A stretch of DNA of 22,585 nucleotides, taken from Camillea tinctor (lineage: Eukaryota > Ascomycota > Sordariomycetes > Xylariales > Xylariaceae). Both the position numbers and the translations under genes were made by a program. Under the pieces are notes generated by a model. That model had not been told where the DNA came from and did not search any database. It worked only from the letters and a program-made list of their open reading frames with translations. Positions 8,836 to 19,946 of this stretch are shown here, one piece after another. Position 1 is the first letter of the stretch; the number at the start of each line of letters is the position of its first letter. The stretch covers positions 1 to 22,585 of the forward strand of contig MU394189.1 in assembly GCA_022578605.1 (NCBI GenBank). Reading direction: 5' to 3'.

Positions 8836-10310
8836 AGGGGAAGAGATAATAGGGCGGGAAAAAAAGGTAGGGACTTTACGGAAAGATGTAGAGAAGAAAA
8901 GTTTCTCCAGCAACAAGGTAAGTTAGCCAAGTAAGTAGCCGTTAGCTAGGTAAGGACCCGCCACCCCTATGTAAGTATTGGGTAGGATAGGAGTGTTGTG
9001 TTACGACTCGGGGTCGACGTCTATGTAAGCAGAAGCAAGTCTGTCGCTAGATCTTAGTCGTAAAAGAAAATGTGTTCTCACACAGAAATATGGAAGTATG
9101 TTCTTGGATTGGTCACTGGCGAGCTACAAGTGGAGCAGATAGGAACTGGGAGGGTATGTACAATGGTACAGCCGACAGAGGGGGTTGTATCCTAGGTAGT
9201 ATGACGGAGTCTTTACCAGGCCAACCTAGAAACCAAAGGGATCACCATTTCCTGTCTATAAGCCTCATCACGGGTGACTAGGCAACATGATTATACGCCT
9301 GCTGGAGTTTTTATCTTTATTAAGCTGACTGACCTAGTTTTATAGAAGATTAAACAATACACACATCCTAAGGACCCTTCTCATCTCTTTGTATTTATTA
9401 TCCTGTTGACATTGTATGGGTAAACTACTTAATGGGTCAACAGACACTACCTAAGTTTTTCTTGACATACAAGTTTAAAGTGTAGTGTTCATCACCACCA
9501 TTATCATAACCATTTGTACGGCAATAGCAGTGGCTGCAGGGAAGTAATTGCTACTGCTAGGCACAGAATTCCAGGATTTATTTAGTTAGAAGAATTATAT
9601 ATGGGTGATCTCCGAATAAGGCATTTAAATATGAAGGATGTTATCAGTATTTATACGTATATATCAGGGGCGGTCGTAGTTCAGGAGGTCCAATTTATTA
9701 TCATGCCGTGTGAGAGCGATGTGCCTTTTAAGCAGTTTATGACATGTACGATATCTCAATTACACTGAGGACATGCGTGACTGGCCCTGTCGTGTTTACC
9801 CGCTCCTAAGTCTACTATGCCGGGCTCTATCCACCCGGGTTCTCCGTGTTTTACGGTACCGAAGTGGACTTATATTGGACCACAAGCACATTAGTACTGT
9901 ATGGACAAGAAGGAAACTCGTTAGAGAAATAAAAGAGAAGAATAGGCTAAAAAATAAAATTGAAAGAGAAAAAAAAAGACATATAACACCAGGGATTCGC
10001 TGGTTGTCACCGACCTAACTACTCATCTGGCGGTACCAGGACTTTAAAGTGAAAGACATGGTCGGTGATGTTGGAGGCATTTAGCTTGAAACTGGTGGTG
10101 AATTATTGAATACATCAAGCATGAACCACATGGGAGTTTTAACCTTTTCAAACGGAATCAAACATGTACATATCTTTTTACGTCAACTTTCCGTTTTTTG
10201 CTCGGTTAAAAAAAGCAATGGAGGCAGGCTACCTACCTAGGCAGCTAGGTATACATATTAGCTATATTAAGATTATCCCTGTAATTAACGCAGCGCTAAT
10301 GAAAGTACGG
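8836..10310. other. about 1.5 kb with no supported gene
   Basis: Open frames here are short (9072-9281, 9773-10018), lack recognisable domains and have no companion exons. The one at 9773 ends in a Lys/Glu-rich low-complexity tail produced by a purine run. A CCTA/TACC repeat (10229-10251) stands close to the edge of A+T block 1. Confidence 0.45.
10229..10251. repeat. CCTA/TACC repeat near the left edge of A+T block 1
   Basis: Two CTAC units lead into CCTAGG and then a reversed CTAGGTA, separated by GCAG. It lies about 80-100 bases before base composition collapses to A+T. Confidence 0.55.
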
Positions 10311-10360
10311 AACAGTAAAAGCTAATAAAATACGTGCTTTAAACGCTTAGTTAATTTTAT

Positions 10361-10580
10361 AATTTGTTTATTATTACGGTAAATGTTACATTTATTATAT
10401 ATTAAGTTTAAAAATATTTAATTAATTTTAATATATTATTATAAATATATATGTTTTTTTAAATAAAAGTATTTTTATTATTTTATAATTATAAAGTTAA
10501 TTATAAATATTATAATTTAATTAAATTTAATTTTATAATATATTATAATTATAATATATTTATAAATAAATTAAAATTAC
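10361..10580 (+). repeat. outer inverted repeat, left arm (approximate)
   Basis: This segment matches the reverse complement of about 13861-14060. The outermost clear match is 10361-10382 with 14039-14060, 22 bases that differ only by C/T changes. Further matches cover 10383-10460 and 10490-10570, with two gaps of roughly 20 bases. Outside 10361 the match weakens but may extend to about 10350. Part of the arm (about 10430-10490) also recurs imperfectly at about 10622-10690 as a direct repeat. Confidence 0.7.
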
Positions 10581-11341
10581 ATTTTAACTATAATTTAAAT
10601 TAATAAATTTAATAAATAATTAATTATTTTTAATATATTATTATATATATAAACATTATTTAATATAAGTATTTTTTTTATTTATAATTATTATTATATA
10701 TTAATTTAATTAATTATAAATAATAATTTTAACTTATTTTAATTTAATAAAAAATGTAATAAAAATAAAAAAAACATTTTTTATGCTTTTTATTAAAAGT
10801 TTTTTTTAAAAATCTTTATAATTAATTTAATTTTATAAATAATTATAAATAACTTTTTAACTTTAAAGCTAATTATATATTAATTAAAAACTTTTTTAAA
10901 AAGGCTTATTTATATTAAAAGCGTTATAAATATTAAAATTATTTTATTTATTATAACTTTTTTTATATAATTATTAATAATTAATTAAAAGCTATATAAT
11001 AGCATTAATTAAAAAATTTATTATATAAAAAGTTTTATTAAATATTTTTTTATATTTTAAATTATATTAAAAATATTATTACTTTTTTATTTTTTTTAAA
11101 TTAATATAAAATAATAGTTACAGTTTATTTTAATTTTATTATTAATAAAAAATTAAAATTTTAAAGTTTAACTTAAAGCGCTAATTTAATTTATTAAATA
11201 AAAGTACTTAAATTGTTAATATTAATATAAAAACTTATTATAAAAACAATAAAAATACTTAATTTTTTTATAAAGTTATTAATATTAATTAATTTAAAAT
11301 AATTATAATTTATTATTATTTTAAAAAAAACTTTTTAATAT

Positions 11342-11538
11342 TAATGCAATCACTGTATATTAAAAGGTGCATAATACCCCATATAAATAAAATAAAATAA
11401 AAACTAGTATTAGCATTAATAAATAAAATAAAAAAATAACAACATTTAATGTGCAATATAGCTGTATATTTAATGTTGCACTTTTTTATCTTTTTATATA
11501 TTTATAATACTACCTTATACTGCTATATTTTACATTAA
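11342..11538 (+). repeat. left terminal inverted repeat of the inner element
   Basis: By hand count it holds about 19% G+C, roughly twice the surrounding block, and still contains several CpA and TpG pairs. It contains two subterminal foldbacks: a short one near 11363-11381, clearer when both arms are compared, and an imperfect one pairing 11440-11455 with 11463-11478. Confidence 0.75.
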
Positions 11539-13059
11539 ATATATAGTAATAAAATAAGCTATATTTTATTATAAAAGTATTTATACATTTTTTTACTATT
11601 ATTTATTAATTAAAATTTTTATTATTAAAATATATTATTTATATAACTTTTTTAACATAAAATAACTTATATAATAAATTAAGCATAAAAATATTAAAAT
11701 AAATAAAATAAATATAATTTAATAGTTTTATTTTTATTAAAGTTTTTAATTATATAAAGTTAATATTTTATTATATATAGTGTTAATAGCAATAAATAAT
11801 TAAAAAAGGTTAAAAAACTTATTTTTTAAAAGTTTTTTTAAGTATATATAAAAACTTTTTACTTTTATTATAAACTTAATTTTAAAATTTTAATATAATT
11901 TTATTATATAATTAGTAAATTTATATTTTTAAAAAAAGTAAATGCTTTTAAAATATATTATTAAAGATTTTTAATTATTAAATTTACGTTATAAAACTTT
12001 TTAAATTTTATTAAAAATTTTTTTAATAATTATATATAAAAAAGACTTTTAAGTTAATAAAAACTTATTAACGTTATTATAAAATCTTTTTTTAAATTTA
12101 TTATTATTAATATTATTAACTTTTAAATTTTTAATTTTTAAAAAATTTTTAATATTATTGTTTTTAACGTTTTTTTCGTTTTTAAATAAGTTAAAATTAT
12201 TAGCTTTTTTTTTACTTTTTATGTTTTTAATATGTATGCTTTTTAAAAATTTAATTTATTTTTTATATATATTAAATATTACGTTTTTTATTATATATTA
12301 TATATATATTTAATGTTTTATATTATTAAAAATATTTGCTTTATTGTTATTTTAATGCTTTATTAAAGTTATTAATAATAATGTACAGCTTAATAATAAT
12401 TATTTTTATAACGCATTTTATTAACTTTTTAAAATATTTATTTAAATAATGGTTGTTTTTTACTATTAAAAAAATAATACGTAATAAAAAATAATATAAA
12501 AAAAATGTAATATTAATAACTTAATATAAAGGCATATTATAATAATTAGTTTTATATATATTATTTAAAGTTTAAAGCTTAAAATTTTTATATTATATTT
12601 TAATATATTAAAAATAAGTTTAAAATTTTTTTAATTATTTTATTTAAGTTATTATTTTCACGATATAATTAATATTAAAAGCGCTTAATATTTAAAATAT
12701 ATAAAAACTATTAAATAGTAATATAGTTTTTAATATATAATTTATATAATTTAATAAATATATTTTTTATAACTTTTTTATCGATGTTAATATTAAAGTA
12801 TATTTATATAATTTTTTTATGATGTTAAATTATATATTTTTTAATTTTATAATAACAGTTTTAATAGTTTAAATAATTATTTAATTAAAATAACGTTATT
12901 AATTATTAAAAATAAAAATAGCTTTTAATAATATTTTATAATTATATTTATTATAAACTATACGCGTTTTTCGATTTTATATATATTTAAATTTTTAATT
13001 AACTTTTTAATATTTTTTAATAATATAATAAATAAAAGCGCATTTTTATTTATAATTAA

Positions 13060-13256
13060 TTAATGTAAAATGTAGCAGTATAAAGTAGTATTATAAATAT
13101 GTAAAAAAATGAAAAAGTGTAATATTAAATGTGTAACTGCGCTGCACATTAAATGTTGCTATTTTTTTATTTTATTTATTAATGCTAATATTAGTCCTTA
13201 TTTTATTTTATTTATATAAAGTGCTATGCACCCCTTAATATATAGTGATTGCATTA
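13060..13256 (-). repeat. right terminal inverted repeat of the inner element
   Basis: Reverse complement of the left arm, equal length. This copy preserves GGGGTGCATAGCAC on its reverse strand where the left arm has lost some G bases, while the left arm preserves CCCC where this one reads TTT. Together they imply an ancestral GGGGTGC-ATA-GCACCCC palindrome. Confidence 0.75.
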
Positions 13257-13764
13257 TTAATTTAAATAATAGTAAATTTTTATTAATTAATTTTTTTATA
13301 AAGCTTTTTTTTTACTTTATAATATTTATAAGTTTTAAAAGTATATTTTTAATTAAAAGCTTTAATTTTATTTTTTAATTATAAAATAAATATTTTAAAA
13401 TTAAGCGTTTTAATAGCATTTTATAAAGCGTTTTTTACTTTTATAAAAATATTTTATACTTTATTATAAAAGTTAAAAAAAAATTATTATTAATAACGTA
13501 ATATATTTTATAAATTATAAATTATATATAAATAATTATATTAAATAAATAATATTAATAAATTATATAATATTAATATTATATTAAATATAATTATTTA
13601 ACGTAACGTAATATTTTTTAATAATAAAAATATTTTAATTATTAAAAATTATACATTTTAAAATAAAATATTATAATTAATTAAAAATATTTTATAGTTA
13701 TAATTATTATTATATTTATAATAATAATTAAAATAAGTTAAAATTTTTAAATTTATTTATATTT

Positions 13765-13829
13765 AAAAAAAAGCATTTTAAAAAAAAGCATTTTAAAAAA
13801 TAAAAGCATTTTAAAAAATAAAAGCTTTT
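13765..13829. repeat. four tandem copies of a 15-18-base A-run/GCATTTT unit
   Basis: Units at 13765-13779, 13780-13794, 13795-13812 and 13813-13829 each consist of an A-rich run followed by GCTTTT or GCATTTT. The first two are identical; the last two share an inserted T. It sits just inside the right arm of the outer inverted repeat. Confidence 0.75.
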
Positions 13830-13860
13830 AAAATATAAATATATTTAAATTAAAATTATA

Positions 13861-14060
13861 AATATATTATAATTATAATATATTATAAAATTAAATTTAA
13901 TTAAATTGCAATTATAAAATAATAAAGGTATTTTTATTTAAAAAGTATATATATTTATAATAATATATTAAAGTTAATTAAATGTTTTTAAGCTTAATAT
14001 ATAGCAAGTATAGCATTTATTATAATAATAATATTAACTTACCGTGATAATAAGCAAATT
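13861..14060 (-). repeat. outer inverted repeat, right arm (approximate)
   Basis: Reverse complement of about 10361-10580. The strongest stretches are 13880-13930, 13940-14005 and 14039-14060. It lacks about 20 bases present in the left arm near 10487-10510 and has about 20 extra near 14017-14037. Confidence 0.7.
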
Positions 14061-14102
14061 AGTTAACGCAGTCTTTAATTATTAAGTATATATGTACATA
14101 TT

Positions 14103-14130
14103 TACCTAGGTACTTAGGTACTTAAGTAAG
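14103..14130. repeat. CCTA/TACC repeat at the right edge of A+T block 1
   Basis: TTACCTAGGTACTTAGGTAC followed by TTAAGTAAG, placed exactly where the composition returns to normal. It is a member of the dispersed TACCTAGGTA family. Confidence 0.55.
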
Positions 14131-14338
14131 GGGGATTGTGCCCCCCTGCTACAGGCCGAAGCTACCGAATTTAGTTTACATGTGTGGGTACACTACCTAG
14201 TTCCAGCCAATCGAAATGTGCTGTGTTAATATGTGGGGCAACATGCAGATTTTAAGGGGCTGTGACTTTATAGTTAAATGGTAGCCCTGATAGCTTTCCT
14301 ATGGACATGAAACTTTTCAACCCTTCTAATTTTCATCC

Positions 14339-14369
14339 TACTACCTAGCTACCTACCTACCTAGGTACA
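14339..14369. repeat. CCTA/TACC repeat upstream of the island gene
   Basis: About six CTAC/CTAG units ending in a TACCTAGGTA palindrome, about 80 bases before the start of the island gene. Confidence 0.6.
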
Positions 14370-14445
14370 AGTATATTTATTCATATATACATACTTATGT
14401 CACACCCTCCTGGTCTCGTTAAAAGTACAATCAATTATATATAAA

Positions 14446-16263
14446 ATGTTTCATCTCGCTCTTTACCCACAATGCGGTATCTGTACCGACATAATACTTA
14501 GACACGAGAGGGTTATTGCACGTACGGCGAACCTTTAGCAATGTTTTTTTTATCATATTACTGACGTAGTGTAGTTATTGGCAATGATGATTCAACTTCA
14601 TATCGTGGACAAACGCGGGTATTCTTGTTCCCAGACGTCGAGCCTACGATTACCACAGTTAACGGTTTTTATCTATGTCGCTACCCTAACTGCAAGAAAT
14701 GCGCCGTCTCACCTCACTTTATACCTGTACATTACGAGTGCTTTAGCATCTTCAAGCATTGTATCGAACGCGTCGACGCCTTCGATGCCCTAAATCGACT
14801 TTGGACAGCAGCCGCATGGAGAAGCCCTTGGCGTGGAGCACGTCCTATTCATCTCATGGGTGACCGACCTGATACCGACTCACTAAAAGCACTAGCCCGG
14901 ACTTGCCAACTGTCGCAGCTGTGTAATCTTCCACTTGAACTACTTAGTATGATCCAAGGCTATTCTGAGCATGCCTTGTTATGGCGGGCAGTCTCAGCAC
15001 ATAGTCTGGCTGCTCGTGTATCATCTGGTAGCCCGGAACCCCTGTTCACGATGTCGCTGTGTGATATTCTCTTCTGGAAGCGCGGTGGGAAGCCCGAAAC
15101 ACGTCGTGATGGTTCCCCGCCGTGCGCACCCACAATGAAGCTTACCATTGATTCTGATGGAATCAGTCAGATAGAGCGCATATCCACTTGCGCTTCCAGA
15201 GAGGGGTCTCACGTTGGTCTCGCTTACATTGTAGAGCAAGAACAGACACTGGCCGGATTGGCAGCGCAGTTTAAGGTACCCATTGCACCCTGTCATCCTA
15301 TATGCCTTGCAATGTCTAATTCTATTTAAGGACGGCCTATTGCGTCTCGTACTTCCGTGCGCTCAACCGGCCCCAAAAATTTGGAACACGCCAGATCCTC
15401 CAGACTTATCTGTTTGTACGCCATACATAACGGCGTATCCTTCCTGGCAGCGCTTTTTCTCCGTTAATACAAGCCACATAACAGGTATCACTTTCTTTTT
15501 CTCCTCAGGTCGGCTCTTTGGTATTCATCCTCATTACTCCAATACGTCGGATGCTATGCCAACGTATTGTCGGTTTTCTCACCGACGTCGACGAGGCATA
15601 GTTTGGGCCTATCAGCCTATCGCGAAACATGACCGATTTCTTGTTCTTGGAGTACGCGAGTCTTTGCAAGGAGACCTTAGTATATTGATTAGGACTGAAA
15701 AAATTGGTGATGTGGCCATTGGGTCGTATATCTCAGGTCCTCCAAGAGACCGATGTTTAGGTTGGTGTCCTCCTATAGCTCTTGTTTACAACGAGCCTAT
15801 TGAAGGACATGAAATTTCTTTTTTGGGTGCGTCCTGCGGGCTGTCGAGTAGTATGGGATTGCCCAAACCCTTTGCCGTGGGAAGGGTAAGGACCAATCCA
15901 CTTGGCGAACATGCCTATTTCTCAAGGGCACCCCTGGCAGATGTTGCCTCAGCGGAAATCTTCTACGACGAAGACACCCAGTTTTGCAGAGGTATCATGT
16001 TCCGATATCATGACGGGGCATGTCGAGCTGTGGGACAATGTCGTGTGCACGTGGATGCGGCGAAGCGAGTATCCCAGCCAGTGCGATTTTGTTATCGTAT
16101 TGACACGCATGATCATTATCGTCGGGTGAAACACTCTTTACGGGTGACTCTGCAAGAGGGACCCCGCCATCAACATAGTGAAGGATGGAGCTGCCACCAG
16201 CTCAATGGGATGCTGAACTTCTGGTTCACGCCTGATTCGTCATTTATAGCTATAGAAAACTAA
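14446..16263 (+). CDS. uncharacterised fungal protein with N-terminal Cys/His cluster and F-box-like segment, 569 aa, three exons
   Basis: Exons 14446-14521, 14575-15275 and 15331-16263; the joined frame is open for 569 codons. Intron 1 (53 bases) starts GTACGG, ends TGTAG and carries CTGAC at 14561-14565. Intron 2 (55 bases) starts GTACCC, ends TTTAAG and has TCTAAT upstream. Intron 1 is needed: without it the first exon meets TAG at 14536 and the main exon has no ATG. N-terminal residues C10, C13, C60, C65, C68, H78 and C81 form a CxxC...CxxxxCxxC...HxxC pattern, a probable zinc-binding module. Residues about 141-163 (LCNLPLELLSMI...LLWR) look like an F-box or similar helical adaptor motif. 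The 350-residue C-terminal part, with SITGITFFFSSGRLFGIH-like strands, looks like a beta-rich domain. I recognise the overall layout from uncharacterised families in filamentous ascomycetes but know no function. The gene is intact although A+T blocks begin about 350 and 420 bases away. Confidence 0.8.
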
Positions 16264-16680
16264 ACGAGGAGTATATCAATACATTCTGAACCATTGGCTA
16301 TTTCCGAACACAATCTGAGCAAATCTATCGATTTCCTTTTTCGTATCAATCGTCGTAGCATCAGACAATATATGTACGTTGGCATGAGTTGATTTGCAAT
16401 AGAAGATCGGTGATGCTCAAATCAGGTTCTAAAGAGGTTAGGCGATATATGAAGTCCGGCTATGGCGGGGCTGCTCCCGCCTTTGATGTCGCCGCTACCC
16501 CGCCATTCAAAACCCTACCTACCTAGGTAAGGTTCTGTCCCCACTGAAACAAGGGTCACCAGCCACTCGCTAGCCACATACCTAAAGTCTCACATACACT
16601 AGGTTGATGCTCGCTTAATGCATGCATTATTACCTACCTAACGGCAAAATTACCCTAGATACAAATAATTAGCTACTGAA
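16264..16680. other. 3' flank of the island gene, no gene seen
   Basis: About 400 bases of normal composition holding a CCTA/TACC repeat at 16515-16532, a GC-rich stretch near 16462-16506 and further TACC units at 16632-16641. The composition drops sharply after about 16680. Confidence 0.5.
16515..16532. repeat. CCTA/TACC repeat near the left edge of A+T block 2
   Basis: CTACCTACCTAGGTAAGG, a further member of the dispersed family, about 150 bases before the A+T block. Confidence 0.6.
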
Positions 16681-17880
16681 AAGTAGTTTAAATAATCCCG
16701 AAAAAAATAATATATATTAAAAAAAGAAAAACTAAGTTAAAGTTATAATAAATAAATAATTTAAAGTGTTTTTTTTAAAATTTACTTATAACTTTATATA
16801 TAATTAAACTTTTTAAAATATTAATAAATATTAAAATTTAATTTAAAAAATTAAATAATTTATTTTTTTAACTTTTTTAATTTTCGTTTATTACGTTTAA
16901 TTTTATATACTTAACTTTTTTTTAATAATAATTAATTTTTATTATTAAATATAATTGCAATTTTTATTATTATTTTAAAATAAAACATTTTTAATAATAA
17001 ATTTTTTTATTTTTTTAATTTTTAATTTTTTTATATAATGCAATTAATTATTTTTCATAATAAATATTAAATTTTAATTTTTTAATAATAATTTATATTT
17101 AATGTTTTTAACTATTTTTATAAATATTATGTTTTTTTTCATTTTTTTATAACTAATTTTTTTTATTTTATAATAAAAAAAGCTATATTTTTTAAAATCT
17201 TTAATATTATTAAACATAGTTATTTAAATCGTTTTTATTATTTATTTAATTTTAATTTTTTTTATTATATTATTAACTAATTATTACAATAATTAACTTA
17301 AAAAATTTATAATTTTTTATAATTTTCTTTTTATAATACAGCTTATAATTTATATAAATCGTGCAATAACTTAAAATAATAAAATATATACTGTAATTTT
17401 TATTATTATTAAAAGTATTATTAATTTTCTTAATATTGCTATAATTATTTTTATATACTATAATTTTTTTATTATTATATTAATTTTATAACATTAATTA
17501 CTGTAATTTTAATTAATTTAACTTTTATTAATTATTAAAAGTAAATGTTTTTATAAACTTTTTTGCTGTAAATAATTTAAATATAAAGTAAAAAAACTAC
17601 ACTTTATAAAATATTATTTATTTTTTGCAAATTTAAAGTTAATTTTATAAATTTTAATATTGTTTTTAATAGTTTTAATATTGTTTTTAAAAATTTTAAA
17701 TTTAATTTTAAAGTTAAACTTAATTTTTAATTTAATTGTTTTACATTTTTTAAATAGCTGCTTTATATGCTTTTTATTATTTTTTAAAGTTTTTAACATG
17801 TTTATTTTTATTTTATTAAAGTTTTATTTAATATTTCTCGTTTTTTATGTTTATATTAGTTTTATATCGTTTTTTTAATT

Positions 17881-18040
17881 TATTACAACAAGGGTTTAAA
17901 CACTTAAATACAACTAAAAACTAAATATATTTTAAAGATAATAGTTAATAAATTAAACTAATAATAATTATAAAGGTTTATATAAACGGTTAATTAACTA
18001 TATTACGTATAAAGTTAAAAATTAAGCTTTTATTATAATA
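17881..18040 (+). mobile_element. MITE-like element, copy 1 (160 bp)
   Basis: It begins TATTACAACAAGGGTTTAA and its end is the inverted complement over 19 bases, with only C/T and G/A mismatches. TA stands at the outermost position on both sides, which suits a TA target duplication if the element is counted from the inner TTACAACAAGG. Copy 2 lies at 19947-20106 in the same orientation, aligned without gaps. The inner part holds a GTTTATATAAAC palindrome. It is too short to code for anything, so a non-autonomous element is inferred. Confidence 0.65.
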
Positions 18041-19946
18041 ATTATTTTTTTTACTATAAAATCGACTTTAATTTATAGTAAATTTAAGCTTTTTTAATAA
18101 CTTTTAATTATTTAATAATATATTTTACAACAAGTTTAATAAATAATATAGTTTTTATTTATTACTTTTTTTTAAAAAAAAGCTTTAATATATTAATAAA
18201 TTATAAATTAACCGTTTATAAAGGTTATAAATAAAAGCTAGCTTAAATAAATAAATAAAATAAAAGTATATTGCTTTTTTAACAATAAAACAATATGTTT
18301 ATAAACCTTTTTTAAAGCATTTTATAGCAAATTTACTAATTAATATAGCTAACTATTTATATTTAAATAATTATTATTTTTAAAATTAAAATAGTTAATA
18401 ATTTAAGTTTATATTAAATAATAAATAATAATAATAATAAATTAGCAAAAAAGTAAAATAAACTGTTTTTAATATATTTTTTATATATTTTTAAACTATG
18501 CTTAATATAATAATAATATAATAATAAAATAATAATAAAACATAAATTATAAGCTATATAATAAAATTATATATTATAAACTATAATATATATACTTAAA
18601 AATAACACGCATTTATTAACTACGCTATTTGTTAAAAAAAACTTTTATAAATATAAAAACTAATAAAATGCTTTTATATAAAATTAAAAAATAAAAGTTT
18701 TACTTTTTTAAATAATTAAAAAATATTAAAATATTTAAATAACGAACTAAATAATAATAACGATACTATAATAAAAAAAAACAAATTACTTTTATTTTTT
18801 TAAATATTTAAACCGTTAATAAGTTTTAATATTATATTAATAATATAGCATTACTTTGCTTTTTTTATTTTTTTGTGTTTTATTTAAAAAAAAGGTAAAA
18901 AAAGTAAAATTATAAACTAATTTATTATTTTTAGCTTTTTTAAATGTTTTTAAAAAAAGCTTATGCGTAATGCAGTTAAAAAATGTTTAAAACGTTATAA
19001 AAAAATTAAATAGTAAGTTTAATTTTTATATAAAAGCTTAAAAGTTTTAAAAAGTTTTAAATTAGTTTTTAATTTTTAATATTTTATTATTATTGCAATT
19101 ATTTTTTTATAAGTGTTTAAAAGTGTTAATATTTATGCTTTTAATTTATTTTAAAAAAGTTTTATTAATTTTATATAATAATATTAAATATTAGCTATAA
19201 ATAATTTACGCTTTAATTTTTAATTTTTTTAAAAATTAAAAATAGTTATTAAAGTTTTTAAAATATTATTAAAAACGTTAAATAACCTATTTAAATAGCT
19301 TAATAATAACAGCTTTATAATAATTAGCATTATAAATAAAAAAAACAGTTTAAGTAATAAAAGCATTTTAATTAAATTAAATTTATTATGCTTTTATAAA
19401 GTTTTTATTTTTTAAATAAAAAGTTTTTTTATTTTATAAAAAATAGTATTATAAATTTATTTTTAAAATCATTAAGTTAATATAATAATGTAAATAATAA
19501 TATTTTTTAAAGCATTATTAAATGCTTATTTAAGGTTTATAAATTACTTATTTTATTGTTTAAATATATATTTTAACGTAAATATATTAATAAATTTATT
19601 TAAATTTATATTATATTTAAACTTTAAATTAAAATTGTTTTAACGTTATTTTTATAATAAATAAAAGTTAAAATCGTTATTAATTAATTAAACTTTTAGC
19701 TTTTTATATTTTCGCTAAAAACTAGCTATTTTTTTTTTAAATTTATTTTTTTAAATTTTAAACTTAATTTGCGCTTTAAAACGCTATTTATTAAGCATTT
19801 TACTAAGCTATAAACAATTTAGCCTTATTTTATAAAAGTTTTAACAGCGTGCTGTTAATATAATTAAAAAAACTTATAAATATAATAAAAAATAATTTTA
19901 TAATAACGTTTTAATTGTAAGCAAGCTATAATAAAACTATTATAAT

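Larger units (their letters stand above)
11342..13256. mobile_element. RIP-mutated DNA transposon with 197-bp terminal inverted repeats
   Basis: The left arm 11342-11538 and right arm 13060-13256 align end to end as inverted repeats with no gaps. By hand I count about 27 differences in 197 positions, all C/T or G/A. Both ends show TA next to ATGCAATCAC, which fits a TA target-site duplication and hence a Tc1/mariner/pogo-type element (inference). The length of about 1.9 kb is also typical of fungal Fot1-like elements. The 1.5-kb interior is too mutated for any transposase to be recognised. Confidence 0.75.
10310..14100. repeat. A+T block 1: RIP-mutated, nested repeat DNA
   Basis: Almost all bases are A or T, and no frame of useful length is open. 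The few remaining C bases stand mostly before T or G and rarely before A, as expected after repeat-induced point mutation, which changes CpA to TpA. Paired repeat arms inside it differ almost only by transitions. The edges are abrupt on both sides. Two nested inverted-repeat elements explain much of the block. No gene can be read in it. Confidence 0.85.
14101..14445. other. promoter region of the island gene
   Basis: 345 bases of intermediate composition between A+T block 1 and the ATG at 14446. It contains two CCTA/TACC repeats (14103-14130, 14339-14369) and a TATA-like run (ATTATATATAAAA, about 14434-14446) that abuts the start codon. No open frame is supported. Confidence 0.45.

Noticed and set aside
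9668..9720. tRNA-like A box (TAGTTCAGGAGG)
   Set aside because: No T arm or GGTTCGA-type B box follows at the right distance and no acceptor stem forms.
17614..17878. Open frames of 61 and 72 codons on opposite strands in block 2
   Set aside because: Pure Lys/Asn/Ile or Phe/Leu/Ile low complexity caused by A+T bias.
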